Part shown: positions 1 through 9,433 of the stretch, piece after piece
How the letters are laid out: each line of letters starts with the position of its first letter
How positions within the stretch are numbered: position 1 is the stretch's first letter
Assembly: GCA_963764345.1 (NCBI GenBank)
Contig: CAVXSF010000016.1
Coordinates: 1-64,000, forward strand
Length of the DNA stretch: 64,000 nt
Direction: 5' to 3'
From: DASQZK01 sp963764345
GTDB lineage: Bacteria > Bacteroidota > Bacteroidia > Bacteroidales > GCA-2748055
Translations under genes and position numbers: made by a program
Notes under the pieces: model-generated
Database searches by the model: none
Told to the model about the DNA's origin: nothing
The model's input: the letters and a program-made list of their open reading frames with translations, nothing else

Positions 1-328
1 TCCGCACCTGCCGTCCCCGCACGTCGTAGACCCTCAGCTCGACTACCCCGCGTCTGCCGACGGCGAAGGGGATCGACACGCGGGGGTTGAAGGGATTGGG
101 CAACGGATCGCCCAGCGCGACGACCTCTGGTAGGCCGAGCACGTTCGGAGCGGCCACCACCGCGAGCACTTCGGAGTCGGCGAAGCCGATTCGGTTGGTG
201 TTCAGCGAGAAGTAGGCGGATGTCCCAAACGGCACGGAGGCGGGCTGGGCCAGAGCCGTGGTGGCGAGCCCCAGCACTAAGGCCAAGGAGATCAGGATCG
301 CTGGCGTCGACGCTTTCCGGAGCAACAT
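1..328 (-). CDS. secreted protein with FlgD-like/T9SS-style sorting domain (3' end outside window)
   Basis: Reverse-strand frame read through the window edge, so only the N-terminal part is visible. It begins with a signal peptide (charged MLLRK start, then a hydrophobic stretch ending in TALAQ). A short linker leads into a typical sorting-domain opening, NPFNPRVSIPFAV, followed by VELRVYDVRGRQVR. I chose the ATG at 328 because an AAGGAG sits six bases upstream; the in-frame ATG at 334 abuts that motif. The strong Shine-Dalgarno sequence and the very high G+C are unlike the rest of the window. Known: such tails direct export to the cell surface in FCB-group bacteria. Inferred: a small surface or anchor protein of unknown role. 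Confidence 0.6.
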   Translation of the reverse strand, partial: MLLRKASTPAILISLALVLGLATTALAQPASVPFGTSAYFSLNTNRIGFADSEVLAVVAAPNVLGLPEVVALGDPLPNPFNPRVSIPFAVGRRGVVELRVYDVRGRQVR

Positions 329-404
329 CTGCATCTCCTTTCGTCCATCGCGGACGGCGTCTTGGCGCCTACTGCCCGCGGGTCCACTCCACCGGGTAGC
401 TTGA

Positions 405-920
405 CTACTTCGTCAAGACCATCTTGCGGGTCCGCGCTCCGTCCTCCGTTACCAGCTGGACGAGGTAGACCCCGGAGGCCACGGTTTGCCCCTCGACATC
501 CTCGCCGTTCCACACCGTCGCCTGCTCACCAGCGGGTTCCGGAGCGTCGACGAGCCTACGCACCAGCCAGCCATGCTCGTCGTAGATGGCCAGCCTTACG
601 TGCGATGGGTGGGGCAATGAATAGCGGATCGTCGTATTGGGGTTGAACGGATTGGGCACATTTGCCTTCAGCGAATACACGAGGGCTCGAGGGGACGGCT
701 CCGCGTCAGTCCCCAGTGCGAAGCTCGCTTCGATTATGTGATTACCCGTGACGTTCGGAAACGTGTATTCGGTCATCGCACCCACCGATGCCTGATCCAC
801 CAGGACATCGATGACGCCGTACCCGGGATCAGGCGTGAGTAGGAAGGTCTGGTCCGTGCCGCGGCTCACCTGAACCGTCCCGCTCGGATCGATGCTGCCG
901 TTGGGTCCGGCGATTGCCAT
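405..920 (-). CDS. C-terminal part of a secreted repeat protein with FlgD-like sorting domain
   Basis: The first ~50 residues match a bacterial beta-repeat of the divergent InlB B-repeat type (AGPNGSIDPSG, then PDPGYGVIDVLVD and YTFPNVTGNHIIEASF). From about residue 85 comes a FlgD-like sorting domain (NVPNPFNPNTTIRYSLP, LAIYDEHGWLVRRLVD, SGVYLVQL, TRKMVLTK at the end). The ATG at 920 falls inside the first strand of the repeat, so it is not a natural start: the frame stays open upstream to a stop at 1047-1049, but without another start codon. The gene therefore looks 5'-truncated. Its stop lies 76 bp upstream of the next reverse-strand gene. G+C is high, as in its neighbour, and falls sharply just upstream of this frame. 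Confidence 0.55.
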   Translation of the reverse strand: MAIAGPNGSIDPSGTVQVSRGTDQTFLLTPDPGYGVIDVLVDQASVGAMTEYTFPNVTGNHIIEASFALGTDAEPSPRALVYSLKANVPNPFNPNTTIRYSLPHPSHVRLAIYDEHGWLVRRLVDAPEPAGEQATVWNGEDVEGQTVASGVYLVQLVTEDGARTRKMVLTK

Positions 921-1083
921 GATGACGAAGGTGGGAATGTGCCAGATACCGAAGAAAAGGGACGAATTGCCGCCGAGTAAGACCCAACTGGTGCCAAGTA
1001 GAATAAGATAACGTATTGCTGGGACAGTATATCTACAGGTAAAATTTTATTCTTGAGGGAAGAACTGGCCACTGCCATTACTC

Positions 1084-1560
1084 TTTCTGTGAAAGTTAGA
1101 AAGTTAGAAAGTTAAGAGGAGAAATAAAGAATAATCCCTGGAATCGATCCCCGAACCGTAGAGTGAAAGCCAGTGCCAATAATTCCTGACACCACCTCCC
1201 TAACTTTCTAACTTACTAACTTTTCCCAACATCTTCCTCCCCTCGCTCACCCCTTAGTCCCCTAAAAGGGGAACCCCAGCCCGCTGTAGCATTTACTAAA
1301 TCCTTCGCTCCTCTCCGAATTCATGATTCGATATTCGATATTCGATATTCAATTCCCCACGAAGACGTGATGCATCACGTTTCTACTTTTTTGATATTGA
1401 TATTTAACAATCAGAATTCCCGTTTACACCGTTCACAAGGGCTCCCTGACTCTAACTTCCTAACTTCCTAACTTCCTAACTTCCAACTCCCAAACTCCCT
1501 AACTCCCTAACTCCCAAACTCCCTAATTCCCTAATTCCCTAACTCCCTAACTCCCACTAT
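1084..1560. repeat. low-complexity intergenic repeats (octamer tandem block)
   Basis: This gene-free stretch holds several simple repeats. AAAGTTAG-like units run at 1090-1116, and their complement recurs at 1199-1222. ATTCGAT units occur at 1325-1351. A tandem of the octamer TAACTTCC, grading into TAACTCCC and TAATTCCC, fills about 1452-1555 with roughly 13 imperfect copies. No coding frame is supported. Similar short units recur at 35001-35038 and near 35118. Confidence 0.85.
1365..1380. repeat. perfect 16-bp palindrome followed by a T-rich run
   Basis: ACGTGATGCATCACGT reads identically on both strands and is followed on the + strand by TTTCTACTTTTTT. It could be a hairpin terminator or a protein-binding palindrome. 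The geometry (no unpaired loop) fits a DNA palindrome at least as well as an RNA terminator. It sits within the repeat-rich gap and no gene ends immediately upstream. Confidence 0.5.
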
Positions 1561-1758
1561 TGATCCTCAATTATTTTTTCATAAAAATAAGGAATGGTGG
1601 TCAGGCCTGAAACTCCGGCCTGTTCGTCTGCCCGTTTCGTCTGAATTCCGCTGTTTTCTTCGCCACTTCATCCAGCCCTTTCATGGAAAAGTAATAAATA
1701 AACAGTTGACAGCTATTCATTTAAAATTGTAAATTTACTTACGAAAATCAACCTTTAA

Positions 1759-4700
1759 ATGATAAATGTCCCATCCATTTTTATGGTTTTTGCGGGTAAT
1801 ATCAGAGCACTTTTGATATTAAGCTTAATCTTTGGTTTTGAATCAATATATCCCCAGGTAAGTCCACATGCACTTCAGAATCAACCTTCTCAAAAAATTG
1901 AAATACAGGAGACCTTTAACAGATCCGCTCAGATCAATCCGTTTGTCTCTTCCAATCCGGTAGGTGGCCTGGTCATTTCCGCTGATATAGATTTACATTC
2001 AGACACGAGTCTCGTCAGGGTCATCCTGAGAGATGTCAACAATAACGAATACCTGGTATATGAGGTATACCCGTTATTGGCAGATAACGCTTCATTTTCA
2101 GTTACAGAGAAGGGCGAGGAGACAGCCTCGCTGAACAATATTACTCCGGCGGGGCTGGAGATTCAGATCGTGGATGCTTCATTTCATTTGACGAACATTG
2201 TGACCAGCAGAGCAGATGGTTTTACCCCTCAGGCCAGGGCGGATTTTTTGAAGAGCCAGGCTTCAGCCAGGATAAATGAGATCAATCAAAATCTTAGAAA
2301 GAAAAATCTGCCCTGGGTTGCAGGAGAGACCTCCTTTTCCCATATGACTTACCAGCAGAAGAAAGCGTATTTTGGGGGTACACTGCCAAATCTTAACGGG
2401 ATTGAATATTATGCAGGAGGCGTGTATGTGATGCCTGGTTCTTTGGATGATCAAAGCCTGAATGACAATTTTCATGGGTTGACTTCAGGAGCGGAAGCTT
2501 CGCCTTATGTTAAAGAATTTGACTGGCGGAACCGTCACGGGCAAAATTGGGTAACACCGGTAAAAGACCAGGGATATTGCGGAAGTTGCTGGGCTTTTGG
2601 TCCTGTTGGAGCGACAGAGCTGATGGTAAACCTGTATTATAACAGGCATATTGATATGGACCTTTCGGAGCAGGAGGTGGTCTCCTGCAGTGGTGGTGGA
2701 TCCTGTAGTGGAGGTTGGCCGGATCTGGCTATGAATTATCTTGCCACGGATGGTGTCACAGATGAACCATGTTTTTCATATGAAGCACTGGATCTGGCCT
2801 GTGCAGTCAAATGTACCAATCCCTCGGAGAAAGTGAAGATTGGAGGTTATTCCCCGATGGGGGAAGGTTCGGATGAAGCATTAAAGAAGATGGTGCTCGG
2901 CGGACCAGTATCCATAGCATTGTTGTCCTGGCGGCATGTCATTACCCTGGTCGGTTATAAAACCTTGAATGCCGGAGATACCATATACAGTTTTAACGGT
3001 GATGAAGTAAACTGGTGGACCATAACCAATGACAGCCCTTTTAACGGAAGAACGGTGTGGATAATAAAAAATTCCTGGGGGACAGACTGGGGGGAAAACG
3101 GATATGCATATTATTTTACAGATATTTCCTTTTTTGATCCATACCAGACATTTCAGTTAACCGGTAAAGTCATGTCTAAGGGCTATACCGATGCTGATAT
3201 TGCCTGTGTTGACCAGGATGGTGATGGCTATTACACCTGGGGAATGGGGCCAAAACCTGCCTATTGTCCTCCCAGTCCCGATGAGCCGGATGGCGATGAT
3301 TCCAATCCGTGTTTTGGCCCGATGGACGAATACGGAAACCTGCAGTCCTCTGTTTCACCACAATTACAGGCGGAAGATGTTACAATTTTTGAAGGTCAGG
3401 TTGTACCGGAACTTACTGTCGATGGAAGTAATGTCAAGTGGTATGATGATAACCAACTGACCCATTTGTTGCATTCAGGTGCTACATTTGCTACAGGACA
3501 AAGCACAAAGGGTGTCTACCCCTATTATGTTACCCAAACCTTGAACGGTTGTGAGAGTCCCCCGGAGACGGTTTTGCTCACTATACTGAAGGGCATGGTC
3601 GTCCCTGAAGTTACTGCTGACACTGTTTGTGAAAACGAACGGGGTGTATTGTATGCCGTAGGTGACAATATCAGGTGGTATGATGATGAAGTTCATACCA
3701 CACTTTTGCAAGAAGGTGATAGTTATGCTCCCGAGAAGGATACACCCGGCACGTATACCTTTTATGTTACCCAGACCTTTGGCGGGATTGAGAGCGGATC
3801 TGCCGAGGCAGTTTATGTCGTTAAAGCTTCCCCGCAACCTGTGTACGCTTACGATAAAGTCTTCTGCAAGGAGGATGGCCTGTATATGAACGCTATTGGG
3901 TCAGGCATCAAATGGCAAATGGATGTTATACCGGATAGCCTGTTCGATGTGAGAAATGGAAAAGTGTATAAAACGGTTACTATCGGAAATCAGGTCTGGA
4001 TGGCGGAGAATCTTGATATTGGTTACCGTATTGACGCGTCTGCAGAGCAATCCGATAACGGTGTTATTGAAAAATATTATTACAGGGAGGATACGTTACT
4101 GGGGAAACAGTTTGGCGGTCTGTACCAGTATCCGGAGGTAATGAATTATTCAACAGGTGAAGGGCAGCAGGGCATTTGTCCCGAAGGTTGGCATGTGCCT
4201 TCTCATAATGAATACAGGGAACTGGAAATGGCTCTAGGGATGAGCCAGGAAGAAGCTGGTAAAATCGGGTTGCACGGTACTACCGAGGGCTCATTTCTTA
4301 AAGAAGGAGGGTCTTCGGGTTTTAAAGCCCTGATGGCTGGCAAATGGAATTCTGACGGCTACTATGATAATCAGGGCTATTACGGGACATTCTGGACTTC
4401 CGATGCCTACACGAGGACACTGAGCGTGTTTTTCGATCAGGTTTATACCGGCTATAATGATGAGTCAACTAATGCCTTTTCAGTCCGCTGTGTCATGAAT
4501 GATTCAGCATATATTAAGTATGGCGAGAAACTGAATCTGAACAACTTTGCGCCTGGAGATTATGATTTTCTTGTTACAAATACAGTCGATGGTTGTGAAA
4601 GCCTCCCTGATACCGTTCACCTTACTCTGCACGAAAAGCCCCAGCCACCGGCTGTAACGGATAATGAAATATGCCAGGATAATGATCTCCCGCTTTTATA

Positions 4701-7392
4701 TGCTGCCGGTGAAAATGTGAAATGGTACATGGACACTGTTCCGGCTTTTTTCACTGACAGCAGGAATAACAAAGTATACAACACCGTTCGTGTGGGTAAC
4801 CAGGTCTGGATGGGGAAAAACCTGGATATCGGCTCCAGGGTCAATGGTTCCGTAAATCAATCCGACAATGGCATCATAGAAAAGTATTATTATAATAATG
4901 ATGCCGGGCTCGGCCAGATCTACGGCGGTCTCTATCAATGGAATGAACTGATGAATTATTCGGATGAGGAAGGCCACCAGGGAATTTGTCCCGACGGCTG
5001 GCGGATCCCCTCACATAAAGACTGGATGCTTCTTGAGACGGCGTTGGGAATGAACCAGGCTGATGCTACCGTTTTCGGATGGAGAGGCACCAACCAGGGA
5101 ACACAGATCAAAGAGGGCGGCTCATCGGGTTTCGAAGCCCTGATGGCCGGTAAAAGGGATGAGCAGGGAGGATTTGCCAGTGCCTATAATTATACTACCT
5201 TCTGGAATGCGGACGGGTATACCCGGACCCTTCAAAACGGTATTCAGTATCCGAAAATCTGGAGTTCCAGATCCGACGCCTTCACCAATGGCTTATCTGT
5301 ACGCTGTATCATGAACGATTCTGCTTATACCGTAACCGGCAATCAGTTTGTGGTTCCGCACAGTGAACCCGGAACGTACAGTTATTCTGTTACGCAAACG
5401 GTTGACGGGTGTGAGAGTGACCAGGCCAAGGTTATCTTGAACCTTAAGGAAACACCTGATCCTCCGCAAGTGTCAGATGTGTCCGTATGCGCCGGGGAAG
5501 GCGTCCCGGATCTCATTGCCACCGGTGAAAATGTGAAATGGTATCTCGACCGGGAATTAACCCGGATGGTTCATACAGGCGGGCAATTCAGTACGGGTGA
5601 ATCGCTGCCCGGACAGTATACGTGGTATGTGACACAAACTCATTCAGACTGCGAAAGCTACCCATCAGAGGTTTCACTAAATATTAAATCTGTTCCATCA
5701 GCGCCACTGGTTTCAGATACGGCGGCCTGCGAGGGGGATATTGTCCCGGGATTGTATGCCGGAGGTGAAAATATCCGGTGGTACAGCGATGAAGCCCTCA
5801 CAAATCTGATCCATTCCGGGAATCTGTTGTCGACCGGTGAAACCATGGCCGGATCCTATCCTTATTTTGTCACCCGGGAGATTGACGGTTGTAACAGTGC
5901 AGCTGCCACGGCATCCCTTCATATCCTTCCCGTTCCGGCCGCTCCACTTACTGACAATGTAACCGTCTGTGAAGGTGATTCTATGCCCTCGCTGCTGGGA
6001 TCAGGTCAGGAAATCTCGTGGTATGAGGATGCGGGATTACAGAACCTGGTTTCCACGGGAGAATGGTTTAACACCGGGAAAGAGAGCGCAGGAACGTATA
6101 CCTGGTATGCCACACAAACCGTTTCGGGTTGCGAGAGTAGCGGATCCCCGGCGGGTCTGACGATCAAACCAACTCCGGATTCGCCGGTGACATCAGATAC
6201 CGCCATTTGTGAAAATGAAGCCGTTCCTCTGCTTTGGGTTCACGGAGAAAATATTATGTGGTATGATACCCCTGATCTGTCGGATCCTGTTCAAAACGGA
6301 GAGTATTTCAATCCAGGTAATCCGGGTCCTGGTGTACATGCCTATTATGTAACCCAAACTCATGATGAATGTGAAAGCAGTCCGTCAACCGTTGTATTGA
6401 CGGTAAATGTCATCCCGTCTGCCCCGGTTGCAGAAGATATTTCCAGCTGTGAAGGAAGTCCGGTTCCTGTCCTGCAAGCCAGCGGACGCCATCTCAAATG
6501 GTACGGCGATGCCGCATTGACATTACCCCTGGATACGGGTAATATCCTGGTTTCGAACCATACTGAAGCCGGTATTTACACCTATTTTGTGACCCGGGAG
6601 GAAAATGGATGTGTAAGCCCCGCTGCCCAGGTGGACCTGAGTATCCTGGCCACGCCTGTAGTCCCCGGCGCTGAGGACGTGAGCGTGTGCGCAGGGGAAA
6701 TGATTCCTGTTCTGACAGCTTCAGGAGAAAATATACAGTGGTACGCCGATCCGGGTATGACCAGCCTGCTTTTCTCAGGAAACGTATTCATATCCGGGAT
6801 CACGGATCCTGGCTCCTATACATTTTATGTCACACAGACCATTGAAAAATGTGAGAGTAATCCCAGAACAGTCGTGCTTACGGTGCATGAAAAGCCGGAT
6901 GTTGATCTTGGCCCCGACACCTCCATCACTCAGGAAGATACTCTCGTCCTGGGCCCTTATCCTGATCGTTATACCTATTTTTGGAATGACGGTTCCGATA
7001 AATCCTACTTTATCATCTACGGTGAAGACTATCCGGCGGGGATGCACCTCTTCTCAGTTACCGTAACAAACACTGATTGCAGCATACAGGATTCCCTTCA
7101 TGTGTATGTTGGGGATCCTATTGGGATCAGCCAGTCATTTAGAGGATGGGTCAGCATTTATCCCAATCCGACCAACGGTCTTGTTACCATCCGGTTTGAA
7201 AATGACTTCACGGGGAACGGGATGATCGAAGTCTTGAATTCGACCGGCATGATCATCCGGAAATATACCCGAAGTGAGATGGAAGGGTTACAGCACCGGC
7301 AGGTTGAATTTTACCTGGATGAGAAGGGCCTTTATTTTATAAGAATTACATTGAACGGCCGGGTACTGATGGGGAAAGTTGTGAGATTGTAG
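1759..7392 (+). CDS. giant secreted papain-like (C1) protease with Ig-like repeats, two FISUMP domains and T9SS type A tail
   Basis: A protein of 1877 residues. After a signal peptide (~1-35) and a pro-region comes a C1 peptidase domain (~250-470): oxyanion/catalytic region GYCGSCWAF with Cys277, His393 in WRHVITLVGY, and Asn438 in KNSWGTDWGENGY. A short Asp-rich segment (DQDGDG, ~500) follows. Ten Ig-like repeats then run from ~530 to ~1710, each with the pattern CEG..P.L.A.GENI.WY.D ... G.YTYYVTQT..GCES. Repeats 3 and 4 are each interrupted by a FISUMP domain (VYKTVTIGNQVWMAENLD; GICPEGWHVPSH). A PKD-like unit and a type A sorting domain (SIYPNPTNGLVTIRF ... GLYFIRI) end the protein. Inferred: a surface-attached or released protease with a long stalk. 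The ATG at 1783 is an alternative start. Confidence 0.92.
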   Translation: MINVPSIFMVFAGNIRALLILSLIFGFESIYPQVSPHALQNQPSQKIEIQETFNRSAQINPFVSSNPVGGLVISADIDLHSDTSLVRVILRDVNNNEYLVYEVYPLLADNASFSVTEKGEETASLNNITPAGLEIQIVDASFHLTNIVTSRADGFTPQARADFLKSQASARINEINQNLRKKNLPWVAGETSFSHMTYQQKKAYFGGTLPNLNGIEYYAGGVYVMPGSLDDQSLNDNFHGLTSGAEASPYVKEFDWRNRHGQNWVTPVKDQGYCGSCWAFGPVGATELMVNLYYNRHIDMDLSEQEVVSCSGGGSCSGGWPDLAMNYLATDGVTDEPCFSYEALDLACAVKCTNPSEKVKIGGYSPMGEGSDEALKKMVLGGPVSIALLSWRHVITLVGYKTLNAGDTIYSFNGDEVNWWTITNDSPFNGRTVWIIKNSWGTDWGENGYAYYFTDISFFDPYQTFQLTGKVMSKGYTDADIACVDQDGDGYYTWGMGPKPAYCPPSPDEPDGDDSNPCFGPMDEYGNLQSSVSPQLQAEDVTIFEGQVVPELTVDGSNVKWYDDNQLTHLLHSGATFATGQSTKGVYPYYVTQTLNGCESPPETVLLTILKGMVVPEVTADTVCENERGVLYAVGDNIRWYDDEVHTTLLQEGDSYAPEKDTPGTYTFYVTQTFGGIESGSAEAVYVVKASPQPVYAYDKVFCKEDGLYMNAIGSGIKWQMDVIPDSLFDVRNGKVYKTVTIGNQVWMAENLDIGYRIDASAEQSDNGVIEKYYYREDTLLGKQFGGLYQYPEVMNYSTGEGQQGICPEGWHVPSHNEYRELEMALGMSQEEAGKIGLHGTTEGSFLKEGGSSGFKALMAGKWNSDGYYDNQGYYGTFWTSDAYTRTLSVFFDQVYTGYNDESTNAFSVRCVMNDSAYIKYGEKLNLNNFAPGDYDFLVTNTVDGCESLPDTVHLTLHEKPQPPAVTDNEICQDNDLPLLYAAGENVKWYMDTVPAFFTDSRNNKVYNTVRVGNQVWMGKNLDIGSRVNGSVNQSDNGIIEKYYYNNDAGLGQIYGGLYQWNELMNYSDEEGHQGICPDGWRIPSHKDWMLLETALGMNQADATVFGWRGTNQGTQIKEGGSSGFEALMAGKRDEQGGFASAYNYTTFWNADGYTRTLQNGIQYPKIWSSRSDAFTNGLSVRCIMNDSAYTVTGNQFVVPHSEPGTYSYSVTQTVDGCESDQAKVILNLKETPDPPQVSDVSVCAGEGVPDLIATGENVKWYLDRELTRMVHTGGQFSTGESLPGQYTWYVTQTHSDCESYPSEVSLNIKSVPSAPLVSDTAACEGDIVPGLYAGGENIRWYSDEALTNLIHSGNLLSTGETMAGSYPYFVTREIDGCNSAAATASLHILPVPAAPLTDNVTVCEGDSMPSLLGSGQEISWYEDAGLQNLVSTGEWFNTGKESAGTYTWYATQTVSGCESSGSPAGLTIKPTPDSPVTSDTAICENEAVPLLWVHGENIMWYDTPDLSDPVQNGEYFNPGNPGPGVHAYYVTQTHDECESSPSTVVLTVNVIPSAPVAEDISSCEGSPVPVLQASGRHLKWYGDAALTLPLDTGNILVSNHTEAGIYTYFVTREENGCVSPAAQVDLSILATPVVPGAEDVSVCAGEMIPVLTASGENIQWYADPGMTSLLFSGNVFISGITDPGSYTFYVTQTIEKCESNPRTVVLTVHEKPDVDLGPDTSITQEDTLVLGPYPDRYTYFWNDGSDKSYFIIYGEDYPAGMHLFSVTVTNTDCSIQDSLHVYVGDPIGISQSFRGWVSIYPNPTNGLVTIRFENDFTGNGMIEVLNSTGMIIRKYTRSEMEGLQHRQVEFYLDEKGLYFIRITLNGRVLMGKVVRL

Positions 7393-7641
7393 GGTATGAG
7401 TGATTATGTGGTAATCCATCTAAAGAATCAGAAGATTATAACCAGGGAACGAATCTCTGCCCTGGAGAAGAAATTACCGGAAGAGCTTTTCATGCGGGTT
7501 CACAGGTCATTCATCGTTTCTCTCAAACAAGTGGTGAGTTTCACGAGTGTGAGTCTTGAGATTTGCGGGATTTCCTTACCAGTGAGCAGGACATACCGGG
7601 ATGGATGTCTGAGGAGGATGAATGCCAGCAGATCCGGATAA
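7393..7641 (+). pseudogene. truncated LytTR DNA-binding domain
   Basis: The 81-residue frame from ATG 7396 begins with SDYVVIHLKNQKIITR and continues through LPEELFMRVHRSFIVSL, the second half of a LytTR domain. Full LytTR domains have ~30 more residues before this point, and whole regulators add a receiver of ~120 residues. Here the frame is joined directly, after one codon (Gly), to the stop codon of the giant protease in the same frame. The Gly preceding MSDY is also what LytTR proteins usually carry at that point, suggesting that a rearrangement replaced the 5' part of a regulator gene by the protease 3' end. It might still be translated, but a working DNA-binding fold is doubtful. Confidence 0.65.
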
Positions 7642-7854
7642 AATACTTCGTCTTCAGTATATTTTTTACCTATTTATTTGAGTTATTCCTAACTTCCAGT
7701 AACTTACACAAAGATTTCAACGGGTTTTGAATTCATGTTTTAATATTTTCAGGTTCCAAAACAGGGGATCCGGTAGCCTGAATATGTATGGTTTTCTTTC
7801 GATCCGGTGAATTCATCTCACATTTATGAATTTTGATGAACAGAACCCAAGGGT

Positions 7855-8478
7855 ATGAATGGCAAGAGTTTCATCTTTTTCATGGTTTTCTCAGGGCTTC
7901 CTACAGGACTGTCGGGGCAGATGCATTTGGTCCTTTCGGTGAACCAGCCACCAAAACTGGAGGTGTCGGATTTATCCGAAGTTACGACCACTCCGGGTGA
8001 AAGTGTTACACTGGGTCAATCTTTAGTGGTTTCGGGGGGTCTGGGAGAATATAATTACCAATGGCAACCAGCAGAATTTCTGGATGATAATGTTTCCATT
8101 CATCCAGAAGCTACGGTTTATGAAACCTCCACATTTACACTGAAGGTAAATGACGGGAATGGTTGCTCCGATTCAACGCAACAGGTTGTGAATGTGGAAA
8201 TAAATTCGACCGGGAGTTTGGGCCCCCTGGAGAATATCAGGATTTATCCTGTCCCAGCTCATGATGAGATCGGGATAGAATTCCCGGCAGGTTTGAATTT
8301 GTCAATGATCAGGTATGTCCTGATCGATGTAAAAGGGATCCCGGTACTCGAACTTACCAGGGAATCCCTCCAATCACAGAAGGATATCCTGAAGCTGAAT
8401 CATCTGCCATCCGGATTTTATACGTTAATTATTGACGCAGATAAAAATACCGTTAGCAGAGGGATCATTCTTTACTAA
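7855..8478 (+). CDS. secreted PKD-like protein with T9SS type A sorting domain
   Basis: 207 residues. The N-terminus is a signal peptide (MNGKSFIFFMVFSG ... GLSGQ). Residues ~35-120 form one PKD/Ig-like unit (YNYQWQPAEFLDD, TFTLKVNDGNGCSDS). Residues ~125-207 are a T9SS type A tail (NIRIYPVPAHDEIGIEF ... LPSGFYTLII). With only one small domain between signal and tail, it is a minimal cargo protein, perhaps structural or a remnant of a larger one. It starts 213 bp after the LytTR stub and is followed 13 bp later by another secreted protein, so the last two are probably co-transcribed. No catalytic motif is visible. Confidence 0.75.
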   Translation: MNGKSFIFFMVFSGLPTGLSGQMHLVLSVNQPPKLEVSDLSEVTTTPGESVTLGQSLVVSGGLGEYNYQWQPAEFLDDNVSIHPEATVYETSTFTLKVNDGNGCSDSTQQVVNVEINSTGSLGPLENIRIYPVPAHDEIGIEFPAGLNLSMIRYVLIDVKGIPVLELTRESLQSQKDILKLNHLPSGFYTLIIDADKNTVSRGIILY

Positions 8479-8491
8479 TGAATAAAGGAAA

Positions 8492-9313
8492 ATGAAGCCC
8501 GGAATACTATTCTTCGCCTCCTGTATCCTGTTATATAGCGGAAATATCTCAGCCCAGGAGAAATATTCTGCAGTATTGAAAAAGGATACTCTGCAATTTT
8601 CAGAAGATACCCTGGTTCTCGGAGCAGGTGATTACAGAGGGCAGATTCACTGGCAGAAATCAGCCGATCACTATCTATGGGAAAATATTGATGGAGCTGA
8701 ATCCGATAGTCTGATGATCAGAATTGACTCTTGCGGATATTACCGGTTCATGATTTCAGAGGGGACATGCCAGCCATTTTATTCGGATGTCACTCAGGTA
8801 TATGTCAAAGATTCCTGCCTGTTTTTACCTGCAAAGTTTACCGGCGATTATATCACCATTCTTGAACATAGGAACGATCTTTCCGGTGATACATACTATT
8901 CTGTCAAAGTGCTGAAAAATTTAACGTTATCATCGGATGATAAACTGGTTCTCGACATAACCGGCCTGTTCACGGGAAATAAGTCCAGCCTTTACCGTAT
9001 ATCCATTGATTTAAAATCACAACTTATTTCCACAGATAGCGCCGATGCCATGGTGGTCGATACGGACCTGAACGGATGGGGTTTCGGTCGGCTTTGGTTT
9101 GAAGATTTTACTGCTCCCTATTTAAGTACTTGCGGTGGATACATCCGCTTTACGGTGACCCCCTACCTTCTGGATACAGGCCTGTGGTTTGGCACCTCCA
9201 TTACTTATTTTATCGGACCCGGAGCACCAATAATCAGATATGACAGGAAGTCCGGCCGGGTGGAGAGCCCGATATCTCCCGGCAATCTGCATGACAGGAT
9301 CAGGAAAAAATAG
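8492..9313 (+). CDS. secreted protein of unknown function, Ig-like N-terminal half
   Basis: 273 residues with a clear signal peptide (MKPGILFFASCILLYSGNISAQ). Residues ~30-110 resemble a degenerate Ig-like unit (IHWQKSADHYLWENIDGAES ... CGYYRFMISEGTCQPFYSDV), the pattern seen in Bacteroidota adhesins. The remaining ~160 residues are beta-rich and unrecognised. Unlike its upstream partner it lacks a visible sorting domain, so it may be periplasmic or secreted by another route. It begins 13 bp after the stop of the PKD-like T9SS cargo gene, which implies an operon and perhaps a shared surface role. No enzymatic motif seen. Confidence 0.7.
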   Translation: MKPGILFFASCILLYSGNISAQEKYSAVLKKDTLQFSEDTLVLGAGDYRGQIHWQKSADHYLWENIDGAESDSLMIRIDSCGYYRFMISEGTCQPFYSDVTQVYVKDSCLFLPAKFTGDYITILEHRNDLSGDTYYSVKVLKNLTLSSDDKLVLDITGLFTGNKSSLYRISIDLKSQLISTDSADAMVVDTDLNGWGFGRLWFEDFTAPYLSTCGGYIRFTVTPYLLDTGLWFGTSITYFIGPGAPIIRYDRKSGRVESPISPGNLHDRIRKK

Positions 9314-9433
9314 GAATGGATAGGGATACCGGGAACAGAGCAAATATCAAAAATCAACAGGTTAACGAAAAAGACGAGTAATATTTATTCTATATCCCTT
9401 CCAAAATTCGTTAAGCCGGAGGAGACGGAAATA

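Noticed and set aside
866..1078. Reverse frame of 70 residues near the high-GC boundary
   Set aside because: Overlaps the sorting-domain gene in another frame, lacks homology and has random-looking composition.
1452..1555. Octamer array as a possible CRISPR
   Set aside because: Units are contiguous without spacers and imperfect; this is a simple tandem repeat.
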